Below are positions 10,084 through 18,479 of a stretch of 50,663 nt of DNA, piece by piece. The stretch lies in the NCBI GenBank assembly GCA_024276935.1, contig JAJRWH010000007.1:1-50663 (forward strand), written 5' to 3'. The DNA comes from Deltaproteobacteria bacterium. Its GTDB lineage: Bacteria; Desulfobacterota; Desulfuromonadia; Desulfuromonadales; Geopsychrobacteraceae. Both the position numbers and the translations under genes were made by a program. Numbering within the stretch: the first letter of the stretch is position 1; every line of letters begins with the position of its first letter. The notes beneath the pieces are model-generated. The model saw nothing but the letters and a program-made list of their open reading frames with translations, did not search any database and was not told the DNA's origin.

Positions 10084-10243
10084 CAGCTTTCCTCCCGTCG
10101 GTACAGTTTATGGGAGACGTGGACAGTTGCTCAGGATCGGATATCGTTTTACGAGAATCCACAAGAAAACAAAGCTGAATCCCTTGAGTGATCATGACAA
10201 TCAGCCCCTGGATGAGTAACGAGTATTTAAAATCCGGGATCAT
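10076..10243 (-). CDS. Small 55-aa hydrophobic ORF coupled to kinase and regulator genes
   Basis: The ATG overlaps the TGA of the upstream kinase (ATGA) with GGAG about 8 nt before it. The frame runs 55 codons and ends in a TGA just inside the start of the REC-PAS-GGDEF-EAL gene, so both ends are coupled. Residues about 8-28 (YSLLIQGLIVMITQGIQLC) form one hydrophobic stretch able to span or sit in a membrane; the rest is polar. No family recognised. Its placement between a kinase and a c-di-GMP regulator fits a small membrane accessory of the signalling block, but it could also be only a spacer that carries the ribosome through. Confidence 0.5.
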   Translation of the reverse strand: MIPDFKYSLLIQGLIVMITQGIQLCFLVDSRKTISDPEQLSTSPINCTDGRKADV

Positions 10244-13200
10244 GGGCGTCTCTCCTGGTGCTGCTCAAAGGGCAAGCGGATTGTAAAACGGGTTCCGGCA
10301 CCTGGGGTTGATTCGACTTCCATACTCCCTTGATGATGTTCAGTGATAATAAAATAGGAGACTGAAAGCCCCAGGCCGGTCCCTTCACCGACTTCTTTTG
10401 TCGTAAAGAAGGGTTCGAATATCCGTTTGCATAGAGCGGTTTCCATACCGGGGCCGTTATCTGCAACTTCTATGACCGCCTCACCTTCCTCCTGGCGTAC
10501 GCAGAGGGTGAATTGAGGGCTGCGGCCTGTTTCTGCTGACCACATTGCTTGTGAGCCATTTTTCAGCAGGTTCAACAAAACCTGCTGGATCTGGGTGGCA
10601 TCACAGTCAACAGGCGGGATTTCACGGTCATAAATTCGGGTAATTTCAACCTTGCGAAAATCGTATTTGCTTTTGAGGTCAAAGTCATTTGTCGCCAACT
10701 CGAGGGTTTTGTCGACCAGTTGAGGCAGGTCCTGTTTGCGCATCTGACTGTCGCTTTTGCGACTGAAGCTAAGCACGTTTTCTACAATTCGGGCCGCCCG
10801 CTTACCTGATTCATGAATTGAAATAAGCATCTTTTCAAAATTCATCTGCTCAAGAAAGCTCGTGATCTTATCTGGGTCGATCTTCAATTGCCGGGCAACC
10901 CTTTTCCCCTTGGGAGAATCTTTGTGCAGGCGATTGAGCAGCACTTGTGAACTTTGTAAAATCCCTGCCAGTGGGTTGTTGATTTCATGAGCCATCCCGG
11001 CAGCAAGACCACCGACCGACAGCATCTTTTCTGATTGAATCATCATTTCTTCGAGTCGGACTCGTTCTGTGACATCATCAATCCGGATAACCGCACCATC
11101 AACTCCGTTGGCAACCAGAGGGTAGACCGTAATGTCATTGAAACAGGTTTGATTATCTTCCTGGTTGGCAATTTTGGTCTGGCGATGTGGTTGGCGGTCC
11201 TTGAGGGCAATTCGAACCTGATCCATTTGAGTGGCAAGCTGCGGCATAACCTCTGATAGCAGTTGTCCCCGTGCTTCTGCCGCACTGGTACCGGTTGTTT
11301 TTTCAGCTTCCATATTCCATTGCGTGATGCGCCCGTCCGGGTCGACGCTGATAATCAGCGACGGCATTGAATCAAGAATATTGCGAATGTAGCTTTGTGC
11401 CTTGTACAGTTGATATTCGTTTTCCTTGTGCTCGGTGATGTCGCTATGAATACCGATCATTCTTACCGGTTTTTTGTTTTGATCGTATTCAACAATTTCA
11501 CCGCGAGAAAGAAGCCAGCGCCAATCGCCGTTTTTATGTAAAAAACGAAATTCAGAACGGTATTGTGTGGTGTGACCGTCGATATGGGCATCGATATCAC
11601 TTTTTACCCGGTCGCGATCATCGGGATGAACCCGTTTGATGAACTCTCCAATTGAAGCGGGGAACTCATCGGGTTCGTAACCCACCATTGTGAAATAGGT
11701 TGGGTTGTAATAATTTTCATCCGTATTGATCCGCCAATCCCAAAGGCCGTCATTGGCAGCTCGTAACGCTGTTGACAGTCGTTCTTCACTGAGGCTCAAG
11801 GCCTGTTCCACCTTGATGCGTTCGCTGATATCGCGACCCTCAGGAATGAGATAGATGGTTTCACCCTTGTCATTCAGAAGGGGACGAAGAGAAAAATCGA
11901 GAGTACGAAGATTGCCGTCGCTACTCAGGTGGGTTGTTTCGAAACGGACTGCTTCACCCGTTGCCGCCTTTTTAACCGCTTCTTCAAGTTGTTGCTGAGC
12001 CTCAGGTTGATGGGCCCACCAGGGAGTTTTCCAAAAAGGGAGTCCAATGACCTGAGACTTGTCCTTGTCGATAAATTTCAGCGAGGTCTGATTGGCATCA
12101 AGCAGAATTCCTTCGGGGCTTAGCAGTCCCAGTAGTTCGAAGGTCTGGTCAAACAGACCACGAAGTTTCTGTTCGCTTTCGCTAAGTTTTTCCTCTGTTT
12201 TGCGCCGCAGACGAATATTGATTGCCAGAGCAATGATGGTAATCAACAGCAGACCGATAAAACCAATTGTGACCCAGATGATCTCGCGGTATTTATGATA
12301 AGCCGAATCGGGTCGATTGATAATAATACTGCCCGCAGGAAGCTTGTTCTGGTCGATCGCAAAGCGTTGAAGCTGTTGGAAATTGAAAATATTACGGTTG
12401 GCCCCTTTGTGCACAACTGGTATTTGGGAGGCTTTTTCACCCTGCAGAATTCGTTTGCCCAGTCTGGCCATCGTTTTTCCCTGATAATGGCCACTGATGA
12501 CGTTGCCACCGACCACGCCCGTTCCAATGTTGAATTCGAGAAGACAGTACACAGGAACCTTGCTGGCCTTGGCCAACAGGGCACCAATACGCTCATAGGT
12601 GACATAGAGCCCATTGCGATCTGAAAAATAGACACCCAGCAGAACGATGCTGTTGTTGGGAAGTGACGCAATCTTTTTTCCAAGCTCTTTCAGACTCAGA
12701 TTTTCGGCATAATTCAGCTTGACTCGTCCAGCAAATGGAACCAATTGCTGTTGTATGCTTTTCTCCCAGGCTCGTCCGGTTTTGAGATAGTCATTGATGA
12801 TCAAAACTTCACGGGTTCGGGGGTGGTTTTTTAATGCAATTTCAAGGGTTGCCGCAGCATCAAAAACCTCTTCAACTCCGGTAAACTTTTGCTGGTTGGC
12901 GAGTTGTTCAGGCCGGAAAAAATTAACCCCGCAAAATGCGACCGGCACACCAGGAAACAGCATGTTTCGATATTGACGTAAAAAATCGAAAGCATTGTTG
13001 TCTGAAGAAAGGATCAGGTCAAAGTGGGTATCGCGATATTTCGTTTTATAGACCCGATAGAGAGATTCCAGATATTCGGCATCGTGAAACCTCTTGGTGT
13101 CCATGTTCTCGACCTGTATGACCAGGTTGTTTTGTTCCGGTTGTAACTCGTCGTAAACAGCGCGGACGATATTATCGACCCAGGTCATGGGTTGATGATA

Positions 13201-13335
13201 AGAATTGAGCAACAGAATATGGCGCGGGACACTCCCTGCGCAGGCCGTTGAGGCAAAACCTGAAACGCAGAACAATAGAAGAAAGCTTGCCAGAGTTGTA
13301 AGAAGTATCCGTATTGTCATTTGACAGTTTTTCAT
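10240..13335 (-). CDS. Sensor histidine kinase with ABC substrate-binding-like sensor and three PAS domains
   Basis: 1031 aa. Signal segment or first membrane helix at 8-30; periplasmic region about 35-350 beginning RHILLLNSYHQPMTWVD and containing DLILSSDNNAFDFL and VPVAFCGVNFF, typical of the ABC_sub_bind-like sensor domain; membrane helix about 352-376; PAS domains at about 390-505, 515-635 and 645-760; H-box [12 protein letters not shown] with His783; ATPase boxes [28 protein letters not shown] and GTGLGLS intact. It lies between the HD-GYP regulator and, via a small ORF, the GGDEF-EAL regulator, and is the likely input for one or both. The periplasmic domain probably binds a small solute, identity unknown. 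The start at 13335 has a GGGAA ribosome site upstream; a second ATG five codons in has none. Confidence 0.94.
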   Translation of the reverse strand: MKNCQMTIRILLTTLASFLLLFCVSGFASTACAGSVPRHILLLNSYHQPMTWVDNIVRAVYDELQPEQNNLVIQVENMDTKRFHDAEYLESLYRVYKTKYRDTHFDLILSSDNNAFDFLRQYRNMLFPGVPVAFCGVNFFRPEQLANQQKFTGVEEVFDAAATLEIALKNHPRTREVLIINDYLKTGRAWEKSIQQQLVPFAGRVKLNYAENLSLKELGKKIASLPNNSIVLLGVYFSDRNGLYVTYERIGALLAKASKVPVYCLLEFNIGTGVVGGNVISGHYQGKTMARLGKRILQGEKASQIPVVHKGANRNIFNFQQLQRFAIDQNKLPAGSIIINRPDSAYHKYREIIWVTIGFIGLLLITIIALAINIRLRRKTEEKLSESEQKLRGLFDQTFELLGLLSPEGILLDANQTSLKFIDKDKSQVIGLPFWKTPWWAHQPEAQQQLEEAVKKAATGEAVRFETTHLSSDGNLRTLDFSLRPLLNDKGETIYLIPEGRDISERIKVEQALSLSEERLSTALRAANDGLWDWRINTDENYYNPTYFTMVGYEPDEFPASIGEFIKRVHPDDRDRVKSDIDAHIDGHTTQYRSEFRFLHKNGDWRWLLSRGEIVEYDQNKKPVRMIGIHSDITEHKENEYQLYKAQSYIRNILDSMPSLIISVDPDGRITQWNMEAEKTTGTSAAEARGQLLSEVMPQLATQMDQVRIALKDRQPHRQTKIANQEDNQTCFNDITVYPLVANGVDGAVIRIDDVTERVRLEEMMIQSEKMLSVGGLAAGMAHEINNPLAGILQSSQVLLNRLHKDSPKGKRVARQLKIDPDKITSFLEQMNFEKMLISIHESGKRAARIVENVLSFSRKSDSQMRKQDLPQLVDKTLELATNDFDLKSKYDFRKVEITRIYDREIPPVDCDATQIQQVLLNLLKNGSQAMWSAETGRSPQFTLCVRQEEGEAVIEVADNGPGMETALCKRIFEPFFTTKEVGEGTGLGLSVSYFIITEHHQGSMEVESTPGAGTRFTIRLPFEQHQERRP

Positions 13336-13525
13336 GAATATTCCCGTTATCAGATGGTCCCTTCGAATACTTCTGCCTGCAACGGTGAATCGATACTGAA
13401 GGTTGTGCTGATTCCGGGATTGACTTTGTCTGGAACCACTACCATTGAGTAAACTTCACGAAGTTAGTTTAACAGAAAGAATCTGTCGTGGGCCTGTCGC
13501 GGGGAAAAAGACCTGGGCCCCCAAT

Positions 13526-14656
13526 TCAGTCGGCCCATTTTGTTTTAATCGCCAGAATTTCATCAATATTGGCGAAAAAAAGTTCAACCAGCTCCGGATC
13601 CAGGTAAGTTCCCGATGCGGCACGAATTTGTTGTTGGCACTTTTGTTCATTAAAGGCAGATTTATAGACACGAGAACTGGACAGCACGTCATACATATCT
13701 GCCAGACCGACGATTCGGGCTTCAATCGGGATATCTGTTCCGCTGAGTCCTTCGGGGTATCCTGAACCATCCCAGCGTTCATGGTGATATGCGGCAATTG
13801 ATTTGGCACAGGACAAGAGTGCCGATTCTTCGGTTTCGCCAAAGTATTCAGAGCCTTGCAACGTATGGCTGCGATAACAGGCGATTTCATCGTCCGGGAT
13901 ATTGTTGAGAATCTTGACGCCAATTTCACAATGTTGCTGCATGAAGGCCCACTCGTCCGCATCAAGCCCCTCAGCCTTTAACAGGATATGGTCCGGAATG
14001 CCGATTTTCCCAATATCATGCATTGGGCTGCTCAGGTGAATCAGGTCGACCTGTTGCGGGGAAAGACCGTAGGCTTTTGCCAGGATTCGGGCATATTTGC
14101 TGACCCGAATAACATGCTTGCCTGTTTCGTTGTCGCGAAATTCAGAAGCGTGGCCCAGGCCGTGGATCATTTGCAGGCGGGTTTGTTCAAGCAGACGATT
14201 TGTCGATTCAAGTTGTTGCGTTCGCAAGGCAACTTTTTCTTCCAGCTGTGTTCGATACTCAAGGTTCTCCCGGATCAGTCGCGCTCTTTCAAGCCCCTTT
14301 TCAATCGCATGTTTTAAAATGCACAGATCTTCAATCGGTTTGAGGAGGTAGTTCCAGGCGCCACGGTGAATCGCTTCGATGGCATCGCTGATGATGCCGG
14401 TTCCGGAGACCACCAGAACAGGGACTTCAGGAGCCTCTTCACTGATGATATCGAGAACCTCCAGGCCATCGAGTTCGGGCATTCTCAAATCAACCAGAAT
14501 AAGGTCAGGCTTGTGTTGACGAAAGAGTTCAATCCCTTCTCGTCCGTCTGCCGCTTCGATGACCCGATAGTCGTAATCTTCCAGGTAATGGCGAAAGCTT
14601 TCGCGGATCGAAGATTCATCGTCAATTGTCAGAATCAGGGGGGAGGTCGCATCCAT
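13526..14656 (-). CDS. Response regulator with REC and HD-GYP domains (c-di-GMP phosphodiesterase)
   Basis: 376 aa. Receiver 5-125 with Asp56 (LILVDLRMP), a short coiled coil (130-160), then an HD-GYP domain with HASEFRDNETGKH, catalytic HD at 213-214 (MHDIGK), HHERWDGSGYP with GYP at 299-301, and ADMYDVLSSSRVYK. All metal ligands appear present, so it should hydrolyse c-di-GMP. The receiver shares long identical stretches (VVSGTG, GAWNYLLKPI, ERARLIREN) with the GGDEF-EAL regulator at 7885-10083, pointing to duplication and exchange of output domains. It is the first gene of the minus-strand signalling block, preceded by a promoter-like sequence and a GGAG ribosome site. The 190 nt between it and the next kinase hold no convincing gene. 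Confidence 0.95.
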   Translation of the reverse strand: MDATSPLILTIDDESSIRESFRHYLEDYDYRVIEAADGREGIELFRQHKPDLILVDLRMPELDGLEVLDIISEEAPEVPVLVVSGTGIISDAIEAIHRGAWNYLLKPIEDLCILKHAIEKGLERARLIRENLEYRTQLEEKVALRTQQLESTNRLLEQTRLQMIHGLGHASEFRDNETGKHVIRVSKYARILAKAYGLSPQQVDLIHLSSPMHDIGKIGIPDHILLKAEGLDADEWAFMQQHCEIGVKILNNIPDDEIACYRSHTLQGSEYFGETEESALLSCAKSIAAYHHERWDGSGYPEGLSGTDIPIEARIVGLADMYDVLSSSRVYKSAFNEQKCQQQIRAASGTYLDPELVELFFANIDEILAIKTKWAD

Positions 14657-14694
14657 GCGTTATATTCTCCGGAAAATTATAAATTACTCCTTAG

Positions 14695-14722
14695 AATATA
14701 CTTAAAATACGCCTTATGGCAA
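14695..14722 (-). promoter_or_regulatory. Probable sigma70-type promoter of the signalling block
   Basis: On the minus strand TTGCCA (14722-14717), a 16-nt spacer and TATATT (14700-14695) lie about 40 nt before the start of the HD-GYP regulator. Just upstream is a small inverted repeat TTGCT-N5-AGCAA (14732-14746), a possible operator. The whole 116-nt gap is AT-rich. Motif reading only; no start site is known. Confidence 0.45.
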
Positions 14723-14772
14723 GGTGTAATATTGCTAATTGAGCAAAATGATTTGCCGAGACTTAAGTCCCC

Positions 14773-15183
14773 TTACAGATCTCCTGTAAGTTGTTGAAGC
14801 TGATAGATTTTGGGATTGAGATTGGCGATGCAGGTAGCAATATCGCAAAAGCTGTCCCAATCGACGGCTTCTTCAGTATCGCGTGACTGAAAGAAATTGT
14901 AACCTTTTGGCAGCTCGCTATAAGCCCCGTCCTTCAGGAGTGAGATATCAACCAGATCATTGACCCTGCCTTCCGTTTCCCAGGGATCCCGGTAGTTGTA
15001 CTGTCGAGCCAGGATATGTAAGCCGAGTCCGTTGTCAAAAACAGCTTTAACCTCAAAAGAGAATTCACGCGGAGAGCCGTAGTGCTCATTTCGTCCCGAT
15101 CTGGTCATGACGCGTGCCCCCAGGGTGGAGAGGTAGTCTTTCAGGCTTTCATCTGTCATCGGTTGCTTGATGGTATCGTCCAT
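14773..15183 (-). CDS. Hypothetical protein, 136 aa
   Basis: No family recognised. The protein is soluble, acidic, without signal peptide, and has aromatic-rich stretches (YNYRDPW, YNFFQSRDTEEAVDWDSF). Its ATG follows directly on the TAA of the VWA-type gene, with AGGA inside the end of that gene, so it is the third gene of the MoxR-VWA operon and translationally linked to it. A role as a partner or substrate of the AAA/VWA pair is inference from position only. An alternative ATG eight codons in is possible. Confidence 0.75.
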   Translation of the reverse strand: MDDTIKQPMTDESLKDYLSTLGARVMTRSGRNEHYGSPREFSFEVKAVFDNGLGLHILARQYNYRDPWETEGRVNDLVDISLLKDGAYSELPKGYNFFQSRDTEEAVDWDSFCDIATCIANLNPKIYQLQQLTGDL

Positions 15184-16329
15184 TTAAGTTTTCCTGTTGT
15201 GAAGGCGAAGTTCTACACCCCAATCGGCAGGTTTTTTTCCGTCAGGAGTCAAAACCCACAGAGTCGGGAAAAAAACTTGCTCCGGAGCCGGGCCGAAACC
15301 ATCGGTCAGATAGATGACTGCCGTGGGCAAAGGGACCATCTGGCGAGCATATTCGAACGCAGGACGCAGATCAGTGTACCCGCCACCGCGGTAAACATTT
15401 ACAAGCTCGGGCACTTTGTTGAACGTTGCAATCTTCTGAATCTGACTCCCGGTGTAAAGAACCGTGAGGAAACTGGCTCGGCCACGAGCAATCTGCAGCA
15501 GTTCCGCTGCAAAAGACTCTCGCAGCACTTGCTGATCGGTTGAATCACTGACATCAACAGCCACCAGCAGGTTCAGGCGTGCTCTTTTGCGTATTCCGGG
15601 TGATTGTGAAAAACGACGATGCTGTCTTTTCCAGGTGCTGTGACGACCAATGCGTCCGGTATTGCCGATAAATTGGCGCAGAATCTGCTGCCAGGGGATC
15701 TGTGTCGCACCGAGAAAAGGACGCAGCAGAGTTTCAAGTTCTGCCGGACTTTCCTGATGGCATTTTTTCAGGGCGGTCTGAACCATCTGCCGAACGACCT
15801 GTTCTGCCAGGGGGAGCGGGGTATTATCGGCGTGATGCCAAATCTCGTGATTATCTGTGGGCTGTTGCTGCTGTTCGGTTGCCGGGCCTTCGCCCCTGTC
15901 ATCACCCTGACCTGCTTGTGAACCGAGCAGGGGAAGCTGTGGAAGTTGTGCGTAATATTCCTCCGCAGAGAGATTGTCCATAAGTTTAAAGCGGGCAGGG
16001 CGTGGAGATTCTGGGGGCAAATTTACAATTGAGCCATTGACTGCCAGATCACAGGCCAGATTCCAGGTTCGTTCATGCCGTTGGCGACGACGGCAGGGAT
16101 GCAGATGAAGAAGATGCTTCACCAGATGTTCGAGTAATGCCTGTTGTTCTTCAGGGGCAAAGAGCCTGAAATGATCCCGGTTTACAGCAAGGGTCGGAAT
16201 ACCATTGTTCAGGGTGACACCTGTAGGAGCGGTTCCCCCAAGGGATTGGCGGCGGCACTGCAAGATAAATTGACCGTAAAAAGGCTTTTGTTTGAGAAGT
16301 CGGACGATACTGTCTTCAAGAACGCGCAT
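15184..16329 (-). CDS. VWA-like protein with putative metallopeptidase-like domain (DUF2201 type)
   Basis: About 381 aa. The N-terminal half contains LLEHLVKHLLHLHP, a His-rich helix in the position of the metal motif of the putative metallopeptidase domain of this family, then WNLACDLAVN. The C-terminal half has LLVAVDVSDST, a DxSxS metal-binding motif of von Willebrand A-like folds, and AVIYLTDGFGPAPE. The middle (about 135-165) is a low-complexity Gln-rich linker (EQQQQPTDNH). The gene follows a MoxR-type AAA ATPase, the standard pairing for these proteins, which act as chaperone-like systems that remodel or load metals into target complexes. Start: ATG 16329 is preferred because GGAAG lies 5 nt upstream; an ATG four codons earlier (16341) has no clear ribosome site. 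Target unknown. Confidence 0.82.
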   Translation of the reverse strand: MRVLEDSIVRLLKQKPFYGQFILQCRRQSLGGTAPTGVTLNNGIPTLAVNRDHFRLFAPEEQQALLEHLVKHLLHLHPCRRRQRHERTWNLACDLAVNGSIVNLPPESPRPARFKLMDNLSAEEYYAQLPQLPLLGSQAGQGDDRGEGPATEQQQQPTDNHEIWHHADNTPLPLAEQVVRQMVQTALKKCHQESPAELETLLRPFLGATQIPWQQILRQFIGNTGRIGRHSTWKRQHRRFSQSPGIRKRARLNLLVAVDVSDSTDQQVLRESFAAELLQIARGRASFLTVLYTGSQIQKIATFNKVPELVNVYRGGGYTDLRPAFEYARQMVPLPTAVIYLTDGFGPAPEQVFFPTLWVLTPDGKKPADWGVELRLHNRKT

Positions 16330-16387
16330 GGCTGCTTCCATGAAGGGGACGACAGATGAGGGAAGGCGTGAAACGACAGGCCATCAA

Positions 16388-17449
16388 TCAGGAGACGTCT
16401 GCACTGATTTGAGTGATGACATCAAGGATGACCTGATCGTAGCAATCCTGACTGAGAACCTCGGCAATGACCGGCATTCGGAGCAAGGTTTTGACAAAGC
16501 CAAAACGCATGTCCCGTGGCAGAATTTCGATATAGGCAATCAGATTATCCTGTTGTGACTTTTGCAGTTTTGGACAACCCTCCAGCAGATTTGCCAGATC
16601 GGTCATGCTGGCGGCCTGAATATCATCCCGTTGTTTTGTTACCTGTTCTGCCACCTGCTGCCAGTTATTGAGGATCTTCTCTGCAGCAACGGGCTGTTGA
16701 CGCTGTTCACGACACCAGCTCAAGAAACAGACTGCGGCTTCACGGCCAATAATTCCGCTGTAGACTTCCATTTCAAGTTCTGCGGGCAAACGGCACTGTT
16801 GCTTAAGAAGACTGACCATCTCCCAGGCTCGCTCCGAGGGTTCAATCTGGAGGTCGTAGGAGTCATTTCCTCGTGCAAGAAATGAACTGTTACTGCTGAT
16901 AAATTGACGGATTTGAGCATCAAATTTCTGGCGGTAGGCATAACGGTCCCAGCACTCAGGATCGGATTCAACCTGGAGGACGACCATGCGGTCAAGCAGG
17001 GCCCTGTCGAGAGGGGCAACCTGATAGGTGCCGTCTGGAGGATTGATCGCCACCGCCACACGATGTTGCGGGGCCAGAATATGCGTATGCAGAGCCCGTT
17101 TTTGGCCTTGTGCAGGGGGCTCGACAAACTGGAAAATGGCTTGCAGGGTATCTTCCTGTTGAGCACGATTCAATTCGTCGCAGTGTACCAGGGTTGGTGC
17201 CGCTTCAGCCTCTGGCCACCAGCTGGGTCGAGACCAATGCATGACATCGTCAATTCGATAAGGGATCCCGACCAGATCACCAACTTCCATCTGTCCAAGC
17301 CGTAGTGAGGTGTAGGCAAAGCCGATTTCTTCACTGACCTGGATAATGGCTGCTGTTTTTCCCACACCACGATGACCGACGACACAGGGGGTGAGATCGG
17401 TTTTGGTGATGATTTCACGTAGAACAGTTTTCAGCTGTTCAATATTCAT
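16388..17449 (-). CDS. MoxR-type AAA+ ATPase
   Basis: 353 aa. Walker A GHRGVGKT at 25-32, Walker B LVHCDELNRA at about 87-96, sensor-1-like AINPPDGTY, and the arginine-finger region LDRALLDRM. The overall pattern matches MoxR-family ATPases, which work with a VWA-domain protein; the VWA-type gene follows 58 nt downstream. The C-terminal third (QPVAAEKILNNWQQVAEQVTKQ and onward) is helical and specific to this subgroup. GAGGA lies 6 nt before the ATG. First gene of a three-gene minus-strand operon. Cytoplasmic; likely energises assembly or activation of an unidentified complex. Confidence 0.88.
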   Translation of the reverse strand: MNIEQLKTVLREIITKTDLTPCVVGHRGVGKTAAIIQVSEEIGFAYTSLRLGQMEVGDLVGIPYRIDDVMHWSRPSWWPEAEAAPTLVHCDELNRAQQEDTLQAIFQFVEPPAQGQKRALHTHILAPQHRVAVAINPPDGTYQVAPLDRALLDRMVVLQVESDPECWDRYAYRQKFDAQIRQFISSNSSFLARGNDSYDLQIEPSERAWEMVSLLKQQCRLPAELEMEVYSGIIGREAAVCFLSWCREQRQQPVAAEKILNNWQQVAEQVTKQRDDIQAASMTDLANLLEGCPKLQKSQQDNLIAYIEILPRDMRFGFVKTLLRMPVIAEVLSQDCYDQVILDVITQISADVS

Positions 17450-17687
17450 GGTTTGTCCTCAATAGCTGCCAATTGTTTACCGACTTGGTTTTCAATTGAT
17501 AGCACAGGTCGATTTCTTTCGGCAAGTGCAGGTTGGCACCGGTTATTTCAGTTAGAGAAGCAGTGAATCCAAACAGGTGGGATTGGGAACATCAGAGGAG
17601 TTGCTCTGCAGGTCTCAGGGGGAATGCTGCTGTGCAGGGTTGATTAACGGGATGAATGGCCCATTAAAAATGGTGAAGCAACAGCGC

Positions 17688-17734
17688 AGCCCCTGTCGGG
17701 TGCAAAAGAGGAGCTACGAACCGCCGACAGGGCT
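17688..17734 (-). terminator. Hairpin downstream of the SH3-protein gene; rest of the 17450-17746 gap has no gene
   Basis: AGCCCCTGTCGG (17688-17699) pairs with CCGACAGGGCT (17724-17734), with one bulged C and a 24-nt loop, 13 nt beyond the stop of the minus-strand gene at 17747. There is no clear U-tract, so it is a terminator or mRNA-stabilising hairpin of uncertain strength. The remaining sequence up to the MoxR gene (17450-17687) holds only small dyads such as CAGAG-N6-CTCTG and the MoxR ribosome site. Confidence 0.4.
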
Positions 17735-17746
17735 CACTGATTCAGC

Positions 17747-18379
17747 TTAAAGATAATTACGCTTTTTTTTGCGTGACAGCTTGCCAAGAATCCAACCGAA
17801 AAACAGAACCCCGGCTCCTGCCAGAAACCATTTGATCACCCCGGTTCGAAGATAGAGGCTGCTTTCTTCTTTGAGCCGTTGCATCCGTTCGGTCAGATTG
17901 CTGTTTTCCTGCTGCAGTTGGTCGCGCTCACGGGTGATTTGCAGCACGTTGGCCGAGGCTTTCTGAAGTGCCTGATAGTCAGCCTTGACCCGAGAAAGCT
18001 CCTGGCTCACAGCGGTCAGACTTGCCGCCTCCTTGCTGCTGTTATTCAGCCGGGTGGTTAATTCTGCAATCTTTTTTTGCAGTTGGCTGTTGGCTGTTTT
18101 GAGTTGTTTGATTTGCTCTGCCTTGGGGACTTCGGCACTCACATACTGGCTGCGGACGTAACCTTCAACCCCTTTGGGGGTACGAACCCGCAAATAGTTT
18201 TTTAATTCTTCAAGAACTTCCAGGGGGGTCCCGGTGCGGACCGTGTCGAGGATCTGTTCCCCATTACCTGGCTGGGCACGCACAGTAACAACCAACGTGT
18301 CTGAAATATAGCGCGTATCAGCAAAAGAGAGGGTGCTCAATAAGAGTTGCAGGCACAGGCTGATTAATATTTTTTTCAT
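17747..18379 (-). CDS. SH3-domain membrane protein (TIGR04211/YgiM-like)
   Basis: 210 aa. Signal peptide 1-20 (LLLSTLSFA|DTRYISD), a bacterial SH3-like domain at 21-85 (YISDTLVVTVRAQPG, LRVRTPKGVEGYVRSQYV), a long coiled coil about 90-175, a C-terminal membrane helix (VIKWFLAGAGVLFFGWILG) and a basic tail KLSRKKKRN. This order and length match the TIGR04211 family (E. coli YgiM). Function in the family is not well defined; the layout suggests an inner-membrane-anchored periplasmic protein contacting the wall. Transcribed alone, with a good promoter upstream at 18449-18478. Confidence 0.88.
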   Translation of the reverse strand: MKKILISLCLQLLLSTLSFADTRYISDTLVVTVRAQPGNGEQILDTVRTGTPLEVLEELKNYLRVRTPKGVEGYVRSQYVSAEVPKAEQIKQLKTANSQLQKKIAELTTRLNNSSKEAASLTAVSQELSRVKADYQALQKASANVLQITRERDQLQQENSNLTERMQRLKEESSLYLRTGVIKWFLAGAGVLFFGWILGKLSRKKKRNYL

Positions 18380-18432
18380 CTGTGGTTGTCCCTTTGGGCT
18401 GAGGGGAACAGGTCAGTTGCAGGTCAAAACCT

Positions 18433-18478
18433 CGATATAATTCTGCGGATTATATCGGGTTTGTATGTGTCTTTTCAA
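18433..18478 (-). promoter_or_regulatory. Promoter and inverted repeat upstream of the SH3-protein gene
   Basis: On the minus strand TTGAAA (18478-18473), an 18-nt spacer and TATAAT (18454-18449) form a good sigma70-type promoter. The -10 lies in one arm of a perfect 9-bp inverted repeat, CGATATAAT (18433-18441) and ATTATATCG (18449-18457), separated by 7 nt, so each strand carries a TATAAT. The plus-strand copy has no convincing -35. The repeat may be an operator or only a paired -10. Confidence 0.5.
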
Positions 18479-18479
18479 G

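Noticed and set aside
13350-13445. A 31-codon minus-strand frame between the HD-GYP regulator and the next kinase
   Set aside because: No ribosome site, no coupling to either neighbour, and no recognisable sequence.
17450-17746. A small RNA or riboswitch upstream of the MoxR gene
   Set aside because: Only short dyads were seen, and the one strong hairpin is better placed as the 3' end of the opposite-side SH3-protein gene.
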